A stretch of DNA of 64,000 bases, from contig JAESQN010000044.1 in the NCBI GenBank assembly GCA_016765135.1, forward strand, positions 226,644 through 290,643. The letters run 5' to 3'. Within the stretch, counting starts at the first letter, position 1. The number at the start of each line of letters is the position of its first letter. The notes beneath the pieces are model-generated. The model had not been told where the DNA came from and searched no databases. It was given only the letters and a program-made list of their open reading frames with translations. This DNA is from Robiginitomaculum sp. (lineage in GTDB: Bacteria; Pseudomonadota; Alphaproteobacteria; Caulobacterales; Maricaulaceae). Of this stretch, positions 25,879 through 34,277 are shown one piece after another. The translations under genes and the position numbers were made by a program.

Positions 25879-26079
25879 ATGACTGGTGATTATTGTACAC
25901 GCGAAGGTGCCGAGCGCATCAAACAGCAAATTGAAGACTATTGGGCTGATCGTGGCCGTAAGGTTTCGATCAACCTGATCAAAGGTGGATTTTTAGCATC
26001 CATGCGTTCAGCGCGCACAGATGTGCGCTCCAATATGGTCAACGGTATCCCTACCAATAACCATGAGAACTTCGCTTAA
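25879..26079 (+). CDS. Small conserved hypothetical protein
   Basis: A 66-residue protein with AGGAA 6 nt before ATG 25879. The sequence E-G-A-E-R-I-K-Q-Q-I-E-D-Y-W-A-D-R-G followed by R-S-N-M-V-N-G-I-P recalls a small alphaproteobacterial family of unknown function that has an amphipathic helix ending in Y-W-A-x-R-G and a C-terminal R-S-x-x-V-N-G-x-P. No enzyme motif or membrane segment is visible. It is preceded by a long leader and ends 4 nt from the convergent gph gene. Family membership is recalled from the pattern, and the function is unknown. Confidence 0.7.
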   Translation: MTGDYCTREGAERIKQQIEDYWADRGRKVSINLIKGGFLASMRSARTDVRSNMVNGIPTNNHENFA

Positions 26080-26083
26080 AGTT

Positions 26084-26776
26084 CTAGTATTTCTTTGAGG
26101 GTGCCAAAATGCCCTTCAGGGCGGACGGCAGATCGCGAAAACTTCGCAGGATTGCATCCGCCCCAAATGTGTGTACGGATATGGGCGAATAGCCATAACT
26201 CATTAAAACAACCGGGACTTTCGCAGCACGCGCAGCATAGACATCCGGCGCACCATCACCGATCATAATGATTTGCCCTGAACCCCGGTGCCCGACCGCC
26301 GTAAATATATGTTCTGGGGATGGTTTATGGGCCGCTGTATCTTCGGAACCAATTATTCTATCAAAAAAATGTGACAGTCCAAGCTGTTCAAGCAGTGGTC
26401 GTGCCATAGCTCCGGGTTTGTTGGTGCAAACGGATAGGCGGGCACCCGCTCGTTTAAGTTGGGCCAGGACTTCTGGGACACCGGGATAGGCCGTTGATAC
26501 TTGTGTCAGGTCTTGAGCATATAGATTCAGAAATTTTTGCTGTACGCTTTTGGCGTGGTCTTCTGCCAAATCTCTACCCGCATTATCATAGGCTTGACGA
26601 ATCATAGCCATAGAGCCAAAGCCGATCAATGAGCGCGCATCGTCAACGGCCACGGGTTTAAGTCCGTCTGGCGCAATCACTTCGTTTAATACCCGCACCA
26701 AATCAGGCGCCGTATCCACCAAAGTCCCGTCCAAATCAAAAGTAATTGATATATTTTTCAAAATCGAATCGTGCAT
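26084..26776 (-). CDS. gph: Phosphoglycolate phosphatase-like HAD hydrolase
   Basis: A 230-residue HAD-IA phosphatase. The nucleophile motif I-T-F-D-L-D-G-T-L-V-D-T-A-P-D-L (Asp14, Asp16) is typical of Gph, followed by motif II S-V-C-T-N-K-P and motif IV M-I-G-D-G-A-P-D. Gph removes phosphate from 2-phosphoglycolate formed during DNA repair or oxygenase reactions. In motif IV the usual D-S-x-x-D is D-G-A-P-D. Related HAD-IA enzymes such as pyrophosphatase PpaX cannot be excluded. It is divergent from glmU, with 55 nt between the starts, and converges on the small protein gene. Confidence 0.85.
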   Translation of the reverse strand: MHDSILKNISITFDLDGTLVDTAPDLVRVLNEVIAPDGLKPVAVDDARSLIGFGSMAMIRQAYDNAGRDLAEDHAKSVQQKFLNLYAQDLTQVSTAYPGVPEVLAQLKRAGARLSVCTNKPGAMARPLLEQLGLSHFFDRIIGSEDTAAHKPSPEHIFTAVGHRGSGQIIMIGDGAPDVYAARAAKVPVVLMSYGYSPISVHTFGADAILRSFRDLPSALKGILAPSKKY

Positions 26777-26831
26777 ATGTTTTCATCATGCTATAATAAC
26801 GAATACATTAGCTAGTATTAAGGGACATGAA

Positions 26832-28262
26832 ATGTCAAAAACCACGTCAAAGGCTTTAGGGCGAGCAGCAATTATTCTGGCGGCGGGTAAAAGTACGCGG
26901 ATGAAGTCCGCCAAATCCAAAGTGCTACACGAAGTTGGCGGCTTGCCAATGTTGGCATGGGTGACGACATTGGCCCGCTCGGCGGGCGTGGAGAAAATTA
27001 TCTGCGTTGTTGGTGAGGCCAATAAAGATGTGCGCACGGCGGCGGAAGCCTTGGGGCTTGAAATCGCTGTACAGGAACCGCAATTAGGAACTGGTCATGC
27101 GGTAGGGTGTGCGCAAAAACATTTGAGCGGTTTTACAGGTGATGTCGCCGTGCTTTATGCGGATACACCGCTTATTCGTTCTGAAACTTTGGCCCGTGTG
27201 TTTACCGCGTTGGAGCAGGATTGCCAGGTGGCCGTTATGGGTTTTGAAACTGATAGGCCTGCTGCCTATGGTCGCTTGATTGAGCAAGATGGCAAGCTTG
27301 TCAAAATCGTCGAGGCAAAAGACGCAAGCCCCGAAGAACTGCAAGTGAAATTGTGTAATAGCGGCGTGATGGCGGCCTCTGCGGCAGATATGTTTGCGGC
27401 TGTGTCCAAGCTTGGCAATGAGAACGCTAATGGTGAATATTATCTAACCGATATCGTGGAAATATTGCGCAAGACCGGCAAGACCGCAATAGCAGTGCAT
27501 GCAGATGAAGCTGAAATTTTAGGCGTAAACTCCCGCCGTGATCTGGCCGAGGCCGAACAAGGTTTTCAAGCGTATATGCGGGTCGGGTTTATGGACGCAG
27601 GCGTGACTTTGCGCGACCCTGACAGTATATATTTTTCCTGGGATACCCAGATTGAACCAGAGGCTGAAATTGGTGCCAATGTTGTGTTTGGCCCAGGATG
27701 TTTTGTCGCGGGCGGGGCTGTCATTCACCCGTTCTGCCACCTTGAAGGCGCGACTATAGGTAAAAATACGCAAATCGGCCCCTTTGCCCGCCTGCGCCCC
27801 GGTGCTCATATGGGAGAGAATTCCAAGGCTGGGAATTTTGTTGAAATTAAAAAATCCGTTATTGGCAAGGGCAGTAAAATCAACCATCTAAGCTATATTG
27901 GTGATGCGGATATTGGCGCGGGGGTCAATGTCGGTGCTGGCACAATCACTTGCAATTATGATGGGTATAACAAGCACAAGACAGTTATTGGCGACGGTGC
28001 ATTTATCGGCACCAATTCATCATTAGTCGCACCGCTGACCATTGGGGCAGGGGCCTATCTTGGTAGCGGTGGTGTTATCACAGAAGATGTAGCGGATGAT
28101 GCTTTGGCATTGGGGCGGGCTAAACAAGCAAATAAAGAGGGCTGGGCCAAACGCTACCGTGTTGCCCAAGAAAAGCGTCAGGAAAAGCGCCAGGAAAAGC
28201 GCCAAGAAAAGCTTCTGGAAAAGCATCAGGAAAAGCAAGAATTGACAAAGGAAAAATCGTGA
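26832..28262 (+). CDS. glmU: Bifunctional UDP-GlcNAc pyrophosphorylase / glucosamine-1-phosphate acetyltransferase
   Basis: A 476-residue enzyme that makes UDP-N-acetylglucosamine for peptidoglycan and LPS. The uridyltransferase domain begins I-I-L-A-A-G-K-S-T-R-M-K-S (residues 11-23), and the C-terminal left-handed beta helix (about 255-450) shows hexapeptide repeats such as I-G-A-G-V-N-V-G-A-G-T-I-T-C-N-Y-D-G. The tail after residue 445 is unusual: six 12-bp units encode repeated Q-E-K-R before the stop. The ATG 26832 start is standard. The stop overlaps the GTG of rpiA as GTGA, forming a glmU-rpiA-gor operon. Confidence 0.97.
   Translation: MSKTTSKALGRAAIILAAGKSTRMKSAKSKVLHEVGGLPMLAWVTTLARSAGVEKIICVVGEANKDVRTAAEALGLEIAVQEPQLGTGHAVGCAQKHLSGFTGDVAVLYADTPLIRSETLARVFTALEQDCQVAVMGFETDRPAAYGRLIEQDGKLVKIVEAKDASPEELQVKLCNSGVMAASAADMFAAVSKLGNENANGEYYLTDIVEILRKTGKTAIAVHADEAEILGVNSRRDLAEAEQGFQAYMRVGFMDAGVTLRDPDSIYFSWDTQIEPEAEIGANVVFGPGCFVAGGAVIHPFCHLEGATIGKNTQIGPFARLRPGAHMGENSKAGNFVEIKKSVIGKGSKINHLSYIGDADIGAGVNVGAGTITCNYDGYNKHKTVIGDGAFIGTNSSLVAPLTIGAGAYLGSGGVITEDVADDALALGRAKQANKEGWAKRYRVAQEKRQEKRQEKRQEKLLEKHQEKQELTKEKS
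28167..28238. repeat. 12-bp coding tandem repeat at the 3' end of glmU, six units
   Basis: Units of the form CAGGAAAAGCGC follow each other six times at 28167, 28179, 28191, 28203, 28215 and 28227, with one or two substitutions in the outer units. They encode Q-E-K-R-like tetrads that lie beyond the folded beta helix. Confidence 0.9.
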
Positions 28263-28963
28263 GTATTGCCAAGAAAAACGCCGCTATCGCGGCCCTTGAA
28301 ATGGTCGAGGACGGTATGGTTTTGGGGCTTGGATCCGGCTCCACGGCAGAGATTTTCGTTGAGTTACTGGGCGAGCAAGTACGACAGGGCATGAAAGTCA
28401 CCGGCGTCCCCACATCGGCCCAGACGGCGAAATGTGCTAAGGAGCATAATGTTCCCCTGGTGGACCCGGACAAAGTTGACCGCATACACTTGACCATTGA
28501 TGGTGCTGACGAAATTGATGAAAATTTTCAGATGATCAAGGGCGGTGGCGCTTGTTTGTTACGCGAAAAAATCATTGCCGATATCTCAGAACATGTGGTC
28601 ATCATTGTTGATGCTTCCAAAATGGTGGAGGCGCTCGGCGGATTTCCGCTCCCGGTTGAGGTTGAGCCTTTTGCAATGGGTTTGACGGTTGAGCGTATTT
28701 ACGACGCGTTGGCCCAGGCCGGCATCAAAAATGTCGAAACGGTTTTGCGCCCGATTAAGCGCGGTAAAAAGCCATTGGTGACTGATGGTGGAAATTACAT
28801 CATTGATTGCGCTTGCAAGAAAATATCAGACCCAATGTTACTGTCCGGCCTGCTAAACTCCATCCCTGGTGTCATGGAACATGGTCTGTTCATAAATTTG
28901 GCCGACACCATCATCATAGGTGAAAAAGACCACGCCAAAGTTATGGAGATTGTCCGTGAGTAA
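28259..28963 (+). CDS. rpiA: Ribose-5-phosphate isomerase A
   Basis: A 234-residue enzyme that interconverts ribose 5-phosphate and ribulose 5-phosphate in the pentose phosphate pathway. Signatures are L-G-L-G-S-G-S-T-A near residue 20, the D-G-A-D-E-I-D segment near 82, and K-G-G-G-A-C-L-L-R-E-K near 96, which holds the conserved Lys and Glu. The start is GTG 28259, overlapping the glmU stop by 4 nt, with AAAGGA upstream. The last 8 nt overlap the GTG of gor. Production of NADPH precursors next to glutathione reductase gives a loose redox theme. Confidence 0.96.
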   Translation: MSIAKKNAAIAALEMVEDGMVLGLGSGSTAEIFVELLGEQVRQGMKVTGVPTSAQTAKCAKEHNVPLVDPDKVDRIHLTIDGADEIDENFQMIKGGGACLLREKIIADISEHVVIIVDASKMVEALGGFPLPVEVEPFAMGLTVERIYDALAQAGIKNVETVLRPIKRGKKPLVTDGGNYIIDCACKKISDPMLLSGLLNSIPGVMEHGLFINLADTIIIGEKDHAKVMEIVRE

Positions 28964-30299
28964 ATATGATTATGATTTGTTTGTTATTGGGGCTGGGTCT
29001 GGTGGTGTACGCGCTGCACGCTTGGCGGCTGCGCTTGGTAAAAAAGTGGGTGTGGCCGAAGAACACAGGGCAGGCGGAACATGTGTCATTCGCGGTTGCG
29101 TGCCCAAAAAATATTTGGTCTACGGGGCGGAGTTTGGTAAAGCCATCAAGGAGTCTGCTGGTTATGGCTGGACGATCAAAAGTGCCAGCTTTAACTGGGC
29201 CACCTTGCGCGACGAAATCCAAACCGAGGTCTCGCGCCTGTCTAATATCTATGAAAATGTCCTGGATAAAAACGGCGCAGAATTGTTCAAAGAACGTGCG
29301 GAATTTACCGGGCCGCACACTCTGCGCCTGACATCATCCGGGCGAGAGATAACAGCAAAGCATATTTTAATCGCCACGGGCGGACAGCCTTGGTCGCCGG
29401 ATATCCCAGGCATCAACCATGCTATTACGTCCAACGAAGCTTTCACTATGGACGATCTTCCCCAAAGGATTATGGTCATAGGTGGCGGGTATATTGCTTG
29501 TGAATTTGCAGGGATTTTCGCCGGGCTTGGCGCTAAAACAACGCAAGTCTACCGGGGCGACAGCTTGCTGCGCGGCTTTGATGAAGATGTGCGCTCAGCT
29601 GTGGACAAGGGGCAAGCCATTAACGGTATTGATGTTAAATTTGGACAAAGTCCCTCATCTATCAAGAAAATAGGTGGCGGTCTTAAAGTAAGTTTTGCAG
29701 ACGGTACGCAGATTGCTACGGATATGATCATGATGGCAACAGGGCGCGTCCCCAATACTTTCGGTCTTGGCTTGGAAAAGGCCGGGGTTAAGATGGCAGG
29801 CAATGGCGCGATCATCGTTGACGAATTTTCAAAGACCAATAAAGCCCATATTTACGCCGTTGGTGATGTTACCGACCGGGTTAATTTAACCCCGGTGGCA
29901 ATCCGCGAAGGCATGGCCTTTATCGAGACTGTGTTCAAAGACAACAAACAAGCCTATGACCGCACGGATATCGCCAGTGCCGTTTTCACCCAACCACCCG
30001 TTGGTTCTGTTGGGGTAAGTGAGGAAGAAGCGCGGGCCAAACACAGGGATGTCCAAGTGTTCACCACAGATTTCCGCCCTATGAAAAACATCCTGTCTGG
30101 CTCCGAGCACAGATGTTTTATGAAGATGATCACGGCAGGTAAAAAGCAACGGGTGGTCGGATTACACATTGTCGGTGATTATGCAGGCGAGATCATCCAG
30201 GCGGCGGCTATAGCGGTCAAAGCCGGACTAACAAAAGCGGACTTCGACGCCACATGTGCGGTGCATCCGACCTTGGCAGAAGAATTGGTGACGCTTTAA
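28956..30299 (+). CDS. gor: Glutathione-disulfide reductase
   Basis: A 447-residue FAD enzyme that reduces oxidised glutathione with NADPH. The FAD loop is G-A-G-S-G-G (12-17), and the redox disulfide is G-G-T-C-V-I-R-G-C-V-P-K-K with Cys43 and Cys48. The NADPH loop is G-G-G-Y-I-A-C-E-F-A-G, and the C-terminal C-A-V-H-P-T-L-A-E-E carries the catalytic His-Glu. The frame extends to 28920, but GTG 28956 with GGAG upstream gives the proper N-terminus V-S-K-Y-D-Y-D-L-F-V-I-G and an 8-nt overlap with rpiA. The active-site sequence V-I-R-G-C-V-P-K matches glutathione rather than lipoamide or mercury reductases. Confidence 0.95.
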   Translation: MSKYDYDLFVIGAGSGGVRAARLAAALGKKVGVAEEHRAGGTCVIRGCVPKKYLVYGAEFGKAIKESAGYGWTIKSASFNWATLRDEIQTEVSRLSNIYENVLDKNGAELFKERAEFTGPHTLRLTSSGREITAKHILIATGGQPWSPDIPGINHAITSNEAFTMDDLPQRIMVIGGGYIACEFAGIFAGLGAKTTQVYRGDSLLRGFDEDVRSAVDKGQAINGIDVKFGQSPSSIKKIGGGLKVSFADGTQIATDMIMMATGRVPNTFGLGLEKAGVKMAGNGAIIVDEFSKTNKAHIYAVGDVTDRVNLTPVAIREGMAFIETVFKDNKQAYDRTDIASAVFTQPPVGSVGVSEEEARAKHRDVQVFTTDFRPMKNILSGSEHRCFMKMITAGKKQRVVGLHIVGDYAGEIIQAAAIAVKAGLTKADFDATCAVHPTLAEELVTL

Positions 30300-30317
30300 A
30301 TTTCGTAACCGAATATT

Positions 30318-30407
30318 CCTGTAGGGTGGATTAGCGCTTCTTTGCGCGTAATCCACCGTGCGGCATACACAAAAGGTGGATTACGCCAAGGGGCTAATCC
30401 CTACAAG
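30318..30407. repeat. 90-bp palindromic dispersed repeat, copy 2
   Basis: The sequence runs from CCTGTAGGGTGGATTA to CTAATCCCTACAAG. It shares the GGTGGATTA/TAATCCACC hairpin units of copy 1 (19911-20000), though the last arm is shortened to TAATCCC. The loops differ (CGCTTCTTTGCGCG here), so the stems rather than the loops are conserved. It sits just after the gor stop, where it could act as a terminator. Confidence 0.82.
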
Positions 30408-30548
30408 GTTACCGTCACCGCGACCGCCAACAAAACCGCCATAGCGGCTTTTACAAAGGGGCGGGCACGAAAAAATGACATCCAGCGCAGGACAAAAAAC
30501 AGGGTGGCAAAAATTACTGCCAATAAATGTTCAAATGACTACGCCAAA

Positions 30549-31235
30549 TCAAGCCTTGTTTTTCCAGTTTTCCATCTTGATGATTTTATAGCCGACATAG
30601 ATCAAGGCTAGCCCGATCAATTCGGTGACATAAAGCACATTCACATGGCCCATGCGGGTGTATGTACCGCCAATGCCGGGCAGCAATCCGCCGATAGCAA
30701 TGAAGATATTACCCTTGAATCTGGCCTGATGATCCGACTTGGCATAATAGCGCACGGCTGAGTATATAGCGCCGCCAACCAGGAAGATCATCGCATAAAT
30801 ATTGATGGGGATAGAGAACAGGCGCACCCATTGCCATTCAAATACTTTGCCAGTGAGTTTCCCCTCAAACCCGTCCGGCAGGGCCATGGGCGACAACATA
30901 ACGCACACCGCAGCTACCATAATAACCGACACAATCAATATGGTTGTTGCATGGGCGAATTTGCGGTTCATCAACAAATAAACCGAGCCTTGCGCCAGTG
31001 GAAATCCGCCGAGCAGCGCCCCGACAATATACCAAAATTTGGTGTTAAGTTCGCTCCAACCAAATAAGACATTGATGCTTTCGCTCAATGTCCCCAAGCC
31101 AAATGCCACAACCCCAATCGTCCACCACATGAGATATGTGGTGCGGGTGCGGCGGTAATGAGCAAAAATTTCTCGGAAAAAATATATCGAGAAAATCGTC
31201 GTAATGATGGGGATGTATTCAATATAGTGGGTCAT
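30549..31235 (-). CDS. Hypothetical seven-helix membrane protein
   Basis: Not recognised. A 228-residue protein with about seven evenly spaced hydrophobic segments, from I-I-T-T-I-F-S-I-Y-F-F at the N-terminus to V-T-E-L-I-G-L-A-L-I-Y-V-G-Y at the end. There is a W-W-T-I-G-V-V-A-F-G-L-G-T-L-S-E segment in the second helix and a G-G-L-L-P-G-I-G-G-T-Y-T-R-M-G-H loop before the last helix. No enzyme motif is visible. It lies 2 nt downstream of the ettA stop, on the same strand, so it is probably co-transcribed with it. The N-terminal Met at 31235 is well placed for the first helix. About 140 nt without a credible gene separates it from the 90-bp repeat. Confidence 0.72.
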   Translation of the reverse strand: MTHYIEYIPIITTIFSIYFFREIFAHYRRTRTTYLMWWTIGVVAFGLGTLSESINVLFGWSELNTKFWYIVGALLGGFPLAQGSVYLLMNRKFAHATTILIVSVIMVAAVCVMLSPMALPDGFEGKLTGKVFEWQWVRLFSIPINIYAMIFLVGGAIYSAVRYYAKSDHQARFKGNIFIAIGGLLPGIGGTYTRMGHVNVLYVTELIGLALIYVGYKIIKMENWKNKA

Positions 31236-31237
31236 AA

Positions 31238-32896
31238 TTATCTCTCAAACTTCATAAATCTCAATTTGCGCGGAATATCTGCATCATCGCCTAGGCGGCG
31301 TTTTTTGTCTTCTATATAATCTGAAAACCCGCCTTCGAACCATTCTACATGGCTATTACCTTCAAAGGCTAGGATATGGGTACAGATACGGTCGAGGAAA
31401 AACCTGTCATGGGAGATGATTACGGCGCACCCGGCGAAATGCTCCAGAGCATCTTCGAGGGCCGACAAGGTTTCCATGTCCAGATCATTTGTTGGCTCAT
31501 CGAGCAGCAGCAGGTTTGACGGCTTGGTCAGCATTTTGGCCAAATGCACGCGGTTGCGTTCTCCGCCCGACAGCTTGCCAACATTTTTTTGTTGGTCGGT
31601 GCCTTTGAAATTAAACGCACCCACATAGGCACGGCTGTTCATTTCGCGTTGGCCCAAGTCGAGCACATCAACCCCGCCGGTAATTTCCTCCCAGACATTC
31701 TTGGACGCGTCCAGCGCGTCGCGGCTTTGGTCTACATAACCAAGCACGACGGTTTCGCCGACTTAGAATGTGCCTTCGTCGGGTTGCTGGTCGCCAGTTA
31801 TCATTTTGAACAATGTGGTTTTACCGGCACCGTTGGGGCCAATAACCCCGACAATACCGCCCGGCGGTAAGCGGAAAGACAGGTCTTTGATCAGGAGTTT
31901 ATCGTCAAAGCCTTTAGCGATTTTATCGGCCTCAACCACCACATTACCGAGCCTTGGGCCGAGCGGAATACGGATTTCCGCCGTCGTCACTTTTTCGTTC
32001 TCCGCCGCGTCGCGCAGTTTTTCATAGGCCGATATACGGGCTTTCGATTTTGCCTGACGGGCTTTCGGGTTGGAGCGGATCCAGTCCAGTTCGCGTTTCA
32101 AGGCGCGTTCCTTGGCATCGCCCTCGCGGCCTTCTTGCTTCATACGTTTATGCTTGGCGGCGGCCCATGAGGAGTAATTACCTTCATGGGGCAGACCGCG
32201 TCCACGGTCGAGTTCCAAAGTCCATGAGGTAATATTGTCCAGGAAATACCTGTCATGGGTAATCAGAATAATCGCGCCTTTATAATTCTTGAGATAATTC
32301 TCAAGCCAGGCCACGGTTTCGGCGTCCAGATGGTTGGTCGGCTCGTCCATGAGCAGCATATCCGGCTTGGACAGCAAAAGCTGACAAATGGCGACGCGCC
32401 GGGCTTCACCGCCCGAAAGATTATCCACCGGCCAGTCTTTCGGTGGGCAGCCAAGAGCTTGCATGGCCATGTCGATTTTGCTGTCAATATCCCAGGCATC
32501 GCGGTTGTCCACTTTTTCCTGAAGCTCGGTCATTTCTTCCATCAGCTCGTCGGTATAATCCTCGGCCATTTTCATGGCGACGGCATTATAGGCGTCGAAA
32601 ATCTGCTTGTCTTCACAGCCTAAAATCACATTACCCCAAACGTCTTTGCTTTCGTCGAGGCGTGGTTCCTGGGCCAGATAGCCAATTTTGGCACCCTCTG
32701 CGGCCCAATGCTCGCCCGAGACCTCGTCGTCCACCCCGGCCATGATTTTCAGCAAGGTTGATTTACCAGAGCCGTTAATCCCCACAACACCGATTTTGGC
32801 GTCTGGATAGAACGACAAATGAATATTGTCGAGAATGGTTTTATTGCCAAATTTCTTGGTCAAACCCTGCATATGATAAATAAACTGACGCGCCAC
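31238..32896 (-). pseudogene. ettA: ettA (ABC-F translation factor) interrupted by an in-frame TAA
   Basis: The whole reading frame codes for the ABC-F ATPase EttA, which gates ribosome entry into elongation by ATP/ADP sensing. It starts at GTG 32896 (A-R-Q-F-I-Y-H-M) with AGGAG upstream, and both halves align end to end with EttA. A TAA at 31763-31765 falls between D-E-G-T-F and V-G-E-T-V-V-L-G-Y in the same frame, with no insertion or deletion; a single change from a sense codon such as AAA explains it. The first product would keep NBD1 and the second Walker A (G-P-N-G-A-G-K-T-T) but lose the second L-S-G-G-E and Walker B. A GTG at 31747 could restart the rest. It is either a real nonsense mutation or a sequence error. 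Confidence 0.85.
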
Positions 32897-33009
32897 GAAC
32901 GGCTCCTGTTGAGGTGATGAAAATTTGCGTCTATATGGCGCGGGACGCACGGCTTTGCAAGTGTGAAAACGGGGCATGTTTTACGTAGAAAGTATTTTCC
33001 TTAGACTTT

Positions 33010-34206
33010 TTATTTTTCGGGCAGTTTAACCGGGCTATCTTCAATCTCAATAGTGTCCAGTTTAAGTAACGGTGCCCGTTTGGGCAAAATGTCTTTATCA
33101 AGTAAGTTTTGTACGCGCCGCTTCGCGTCTACACGTAAATCCTCATAAAACAAATTGAACGGTAGAGTTCTGTATTTGCCGCCAAACCGGCTGGGGCGGC
33201 GCAGGTTTTTCTGTTTTGGTTTGTCCAGTAACAATATACCGCCCTGGCACTGTGCGCCTGTTTGTTGGGGCATGGGTGCGGGCGCAACGTCCTCGCCCAA
33301 GCCTTCCGCTGCAACACCTCCCAGATGTAGCCGTGCCGGCGCATAGTCCAGCTCGTCCGTCCACAAGAGCGGATTTATACACAGGAGCGGGCGACCACGA
33401 ACGGAGTCCAGCCTGCCCATATCGTCCCAGACCATGGTTTTTTGCACAAACATGCGTGCGCGCTTTTTCTCCTTGGGTTCAAAAGCGCCAAAGGCGACGA
33501 CGCAATTTATGTCTTGTTTGCGTGTGCATGGTTTAAGTCCTGAAAGCCTGCGCTCAAAACTGTCCAAAGTCAGGGGGTGGTCTATAATATAGGCGACAGC
33601 TAATTTTTGCTGGCGTTCATTTGTGAAAAATTCCTGCAACAATTTTTGTACATGCAACCCACCTTGACCGTAACCGACCAGCACGATTGGCCGTTCGGGC
33701 GGGTTTTCCGTTAAAAAAGCTTTGAAAGCACGGCGTACATCCCGGTAAGCAAAAATTTGTGCGTCTACCGCATCATCACGGTTGGTGAGAAATGTATAGA
33801 GCGCCGCCTGACGGTAGACGGGCGCATAAACGCGACCAGCACTTTTGTAAGGGAAAATATAATTGGGTAGGGCGATGCGCGTAATTGTATTTTGAAATTT
33901 TTCAGAATTGATCGGCGCATTCCAGTGGTCGCCGCCGAGGTAAAGCGTTGGTGTTACGACAAAAACATCGCCGCCGGGGATGGTGATAGGATCAATATTG
34001 GGGTCAGGGCGGTGTAACCAAGCGGTGTCCACACTATAGTCTGGCGCGGGGGACGGTGTGTAAGTTTGAAACGGCTGACCTGGATCGTTTAAGGACTGAA
34101 ATACATCGTCCCGGTAAACCCAAAACGCCAAGACAATAATAACTGCAAGTAACCCAATACAAGCGCCTATAAATATGCGTATGTGGTCAAGCTTCAGTTT
34201 TGGCAA
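33010..34206 (-). CDS. DUF3089 family alpha/beta-hydrolase-like membrane-anchored protein
   Basis: A 398-residue protein with one N-terminal membrane helix (I-F-I-G-A-C-I-G-L-L-A-V-I-I-V-L-A-F) followed by a DUF3089 domain, an alpha/beta-hydrolase relative. The region R-P-I-V-L-V-G-Y-G-Q-G-G-L-H is where the family has G-H-S-Q-G; the nucleophilic Ser is Gly here. The periplasmic part shows Y-R-Q-A-A-L-Y-T-F, A-Y-R-D-V-R-R-A-F and C-V-V-A-F-G-A-F typical of the family. Start TTG 34206 is chosen because GGAG lies 7 nt before it and the helix then starts near residue 10; the frame is open to 34266. It is divergent from the DUF502 gene. Confidence 0.8.
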   Translation of the reverse strand: MPKLKLDHIRIFIGACIGLLAVIIVLAFWVYRDDVFQSLNDPGQPFQTYTPSPAPDYSVDTAWLHRPDPNIDPITIPGGDVFVVTPTLYLGGDHWNAPINSEKFQNTITRIALPNYIFPYKSAGRVYAPVYRQAALYTFLTNRDDAVDAQIFAYRDVRRAFKAFLTENPPERPIVLVGYGQGGLHVQKLLQEFFTNERQQKLAVAYIIDHPLTLDSFERRLSGLKPCTRKQDINCVVAFGAFEPKEKKRARMFVQKTMVWDDMGRLDSVRGRPLLCINPLLWTDELDYAPARLHLGGVAAEGLGEDVAPAPMPQQTGAQCQGGILLLDKPKQKNLRRPSRFGGKYRTLPFNLFYEDLRVDAKRRVQNLLDKDILPKRAPLLKLDTIEIEDSPVKLPEK

Positions 34207-34277
34207 AATATATCTCCAGAACACAAAAATTCTATTTACTGTAACAGATTGATAAGCGTACAACACCTAACAACAAT

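Noticed and set aside
30401..30523. Minus-strand TTG-started frame of about 40 hydrophobic and basic residues beside the 90-bp repeat
   Set aside because: No ribosome binding site is visible and its stop lies inside the repeat, so it is probably not a gene.
30342..30611. Plus-strand 89-codon frame
   Set aside because: It is built largely from the 90-bp repeat and overlaps the end of the membrane protein gene, and it has no ribosome binding site.
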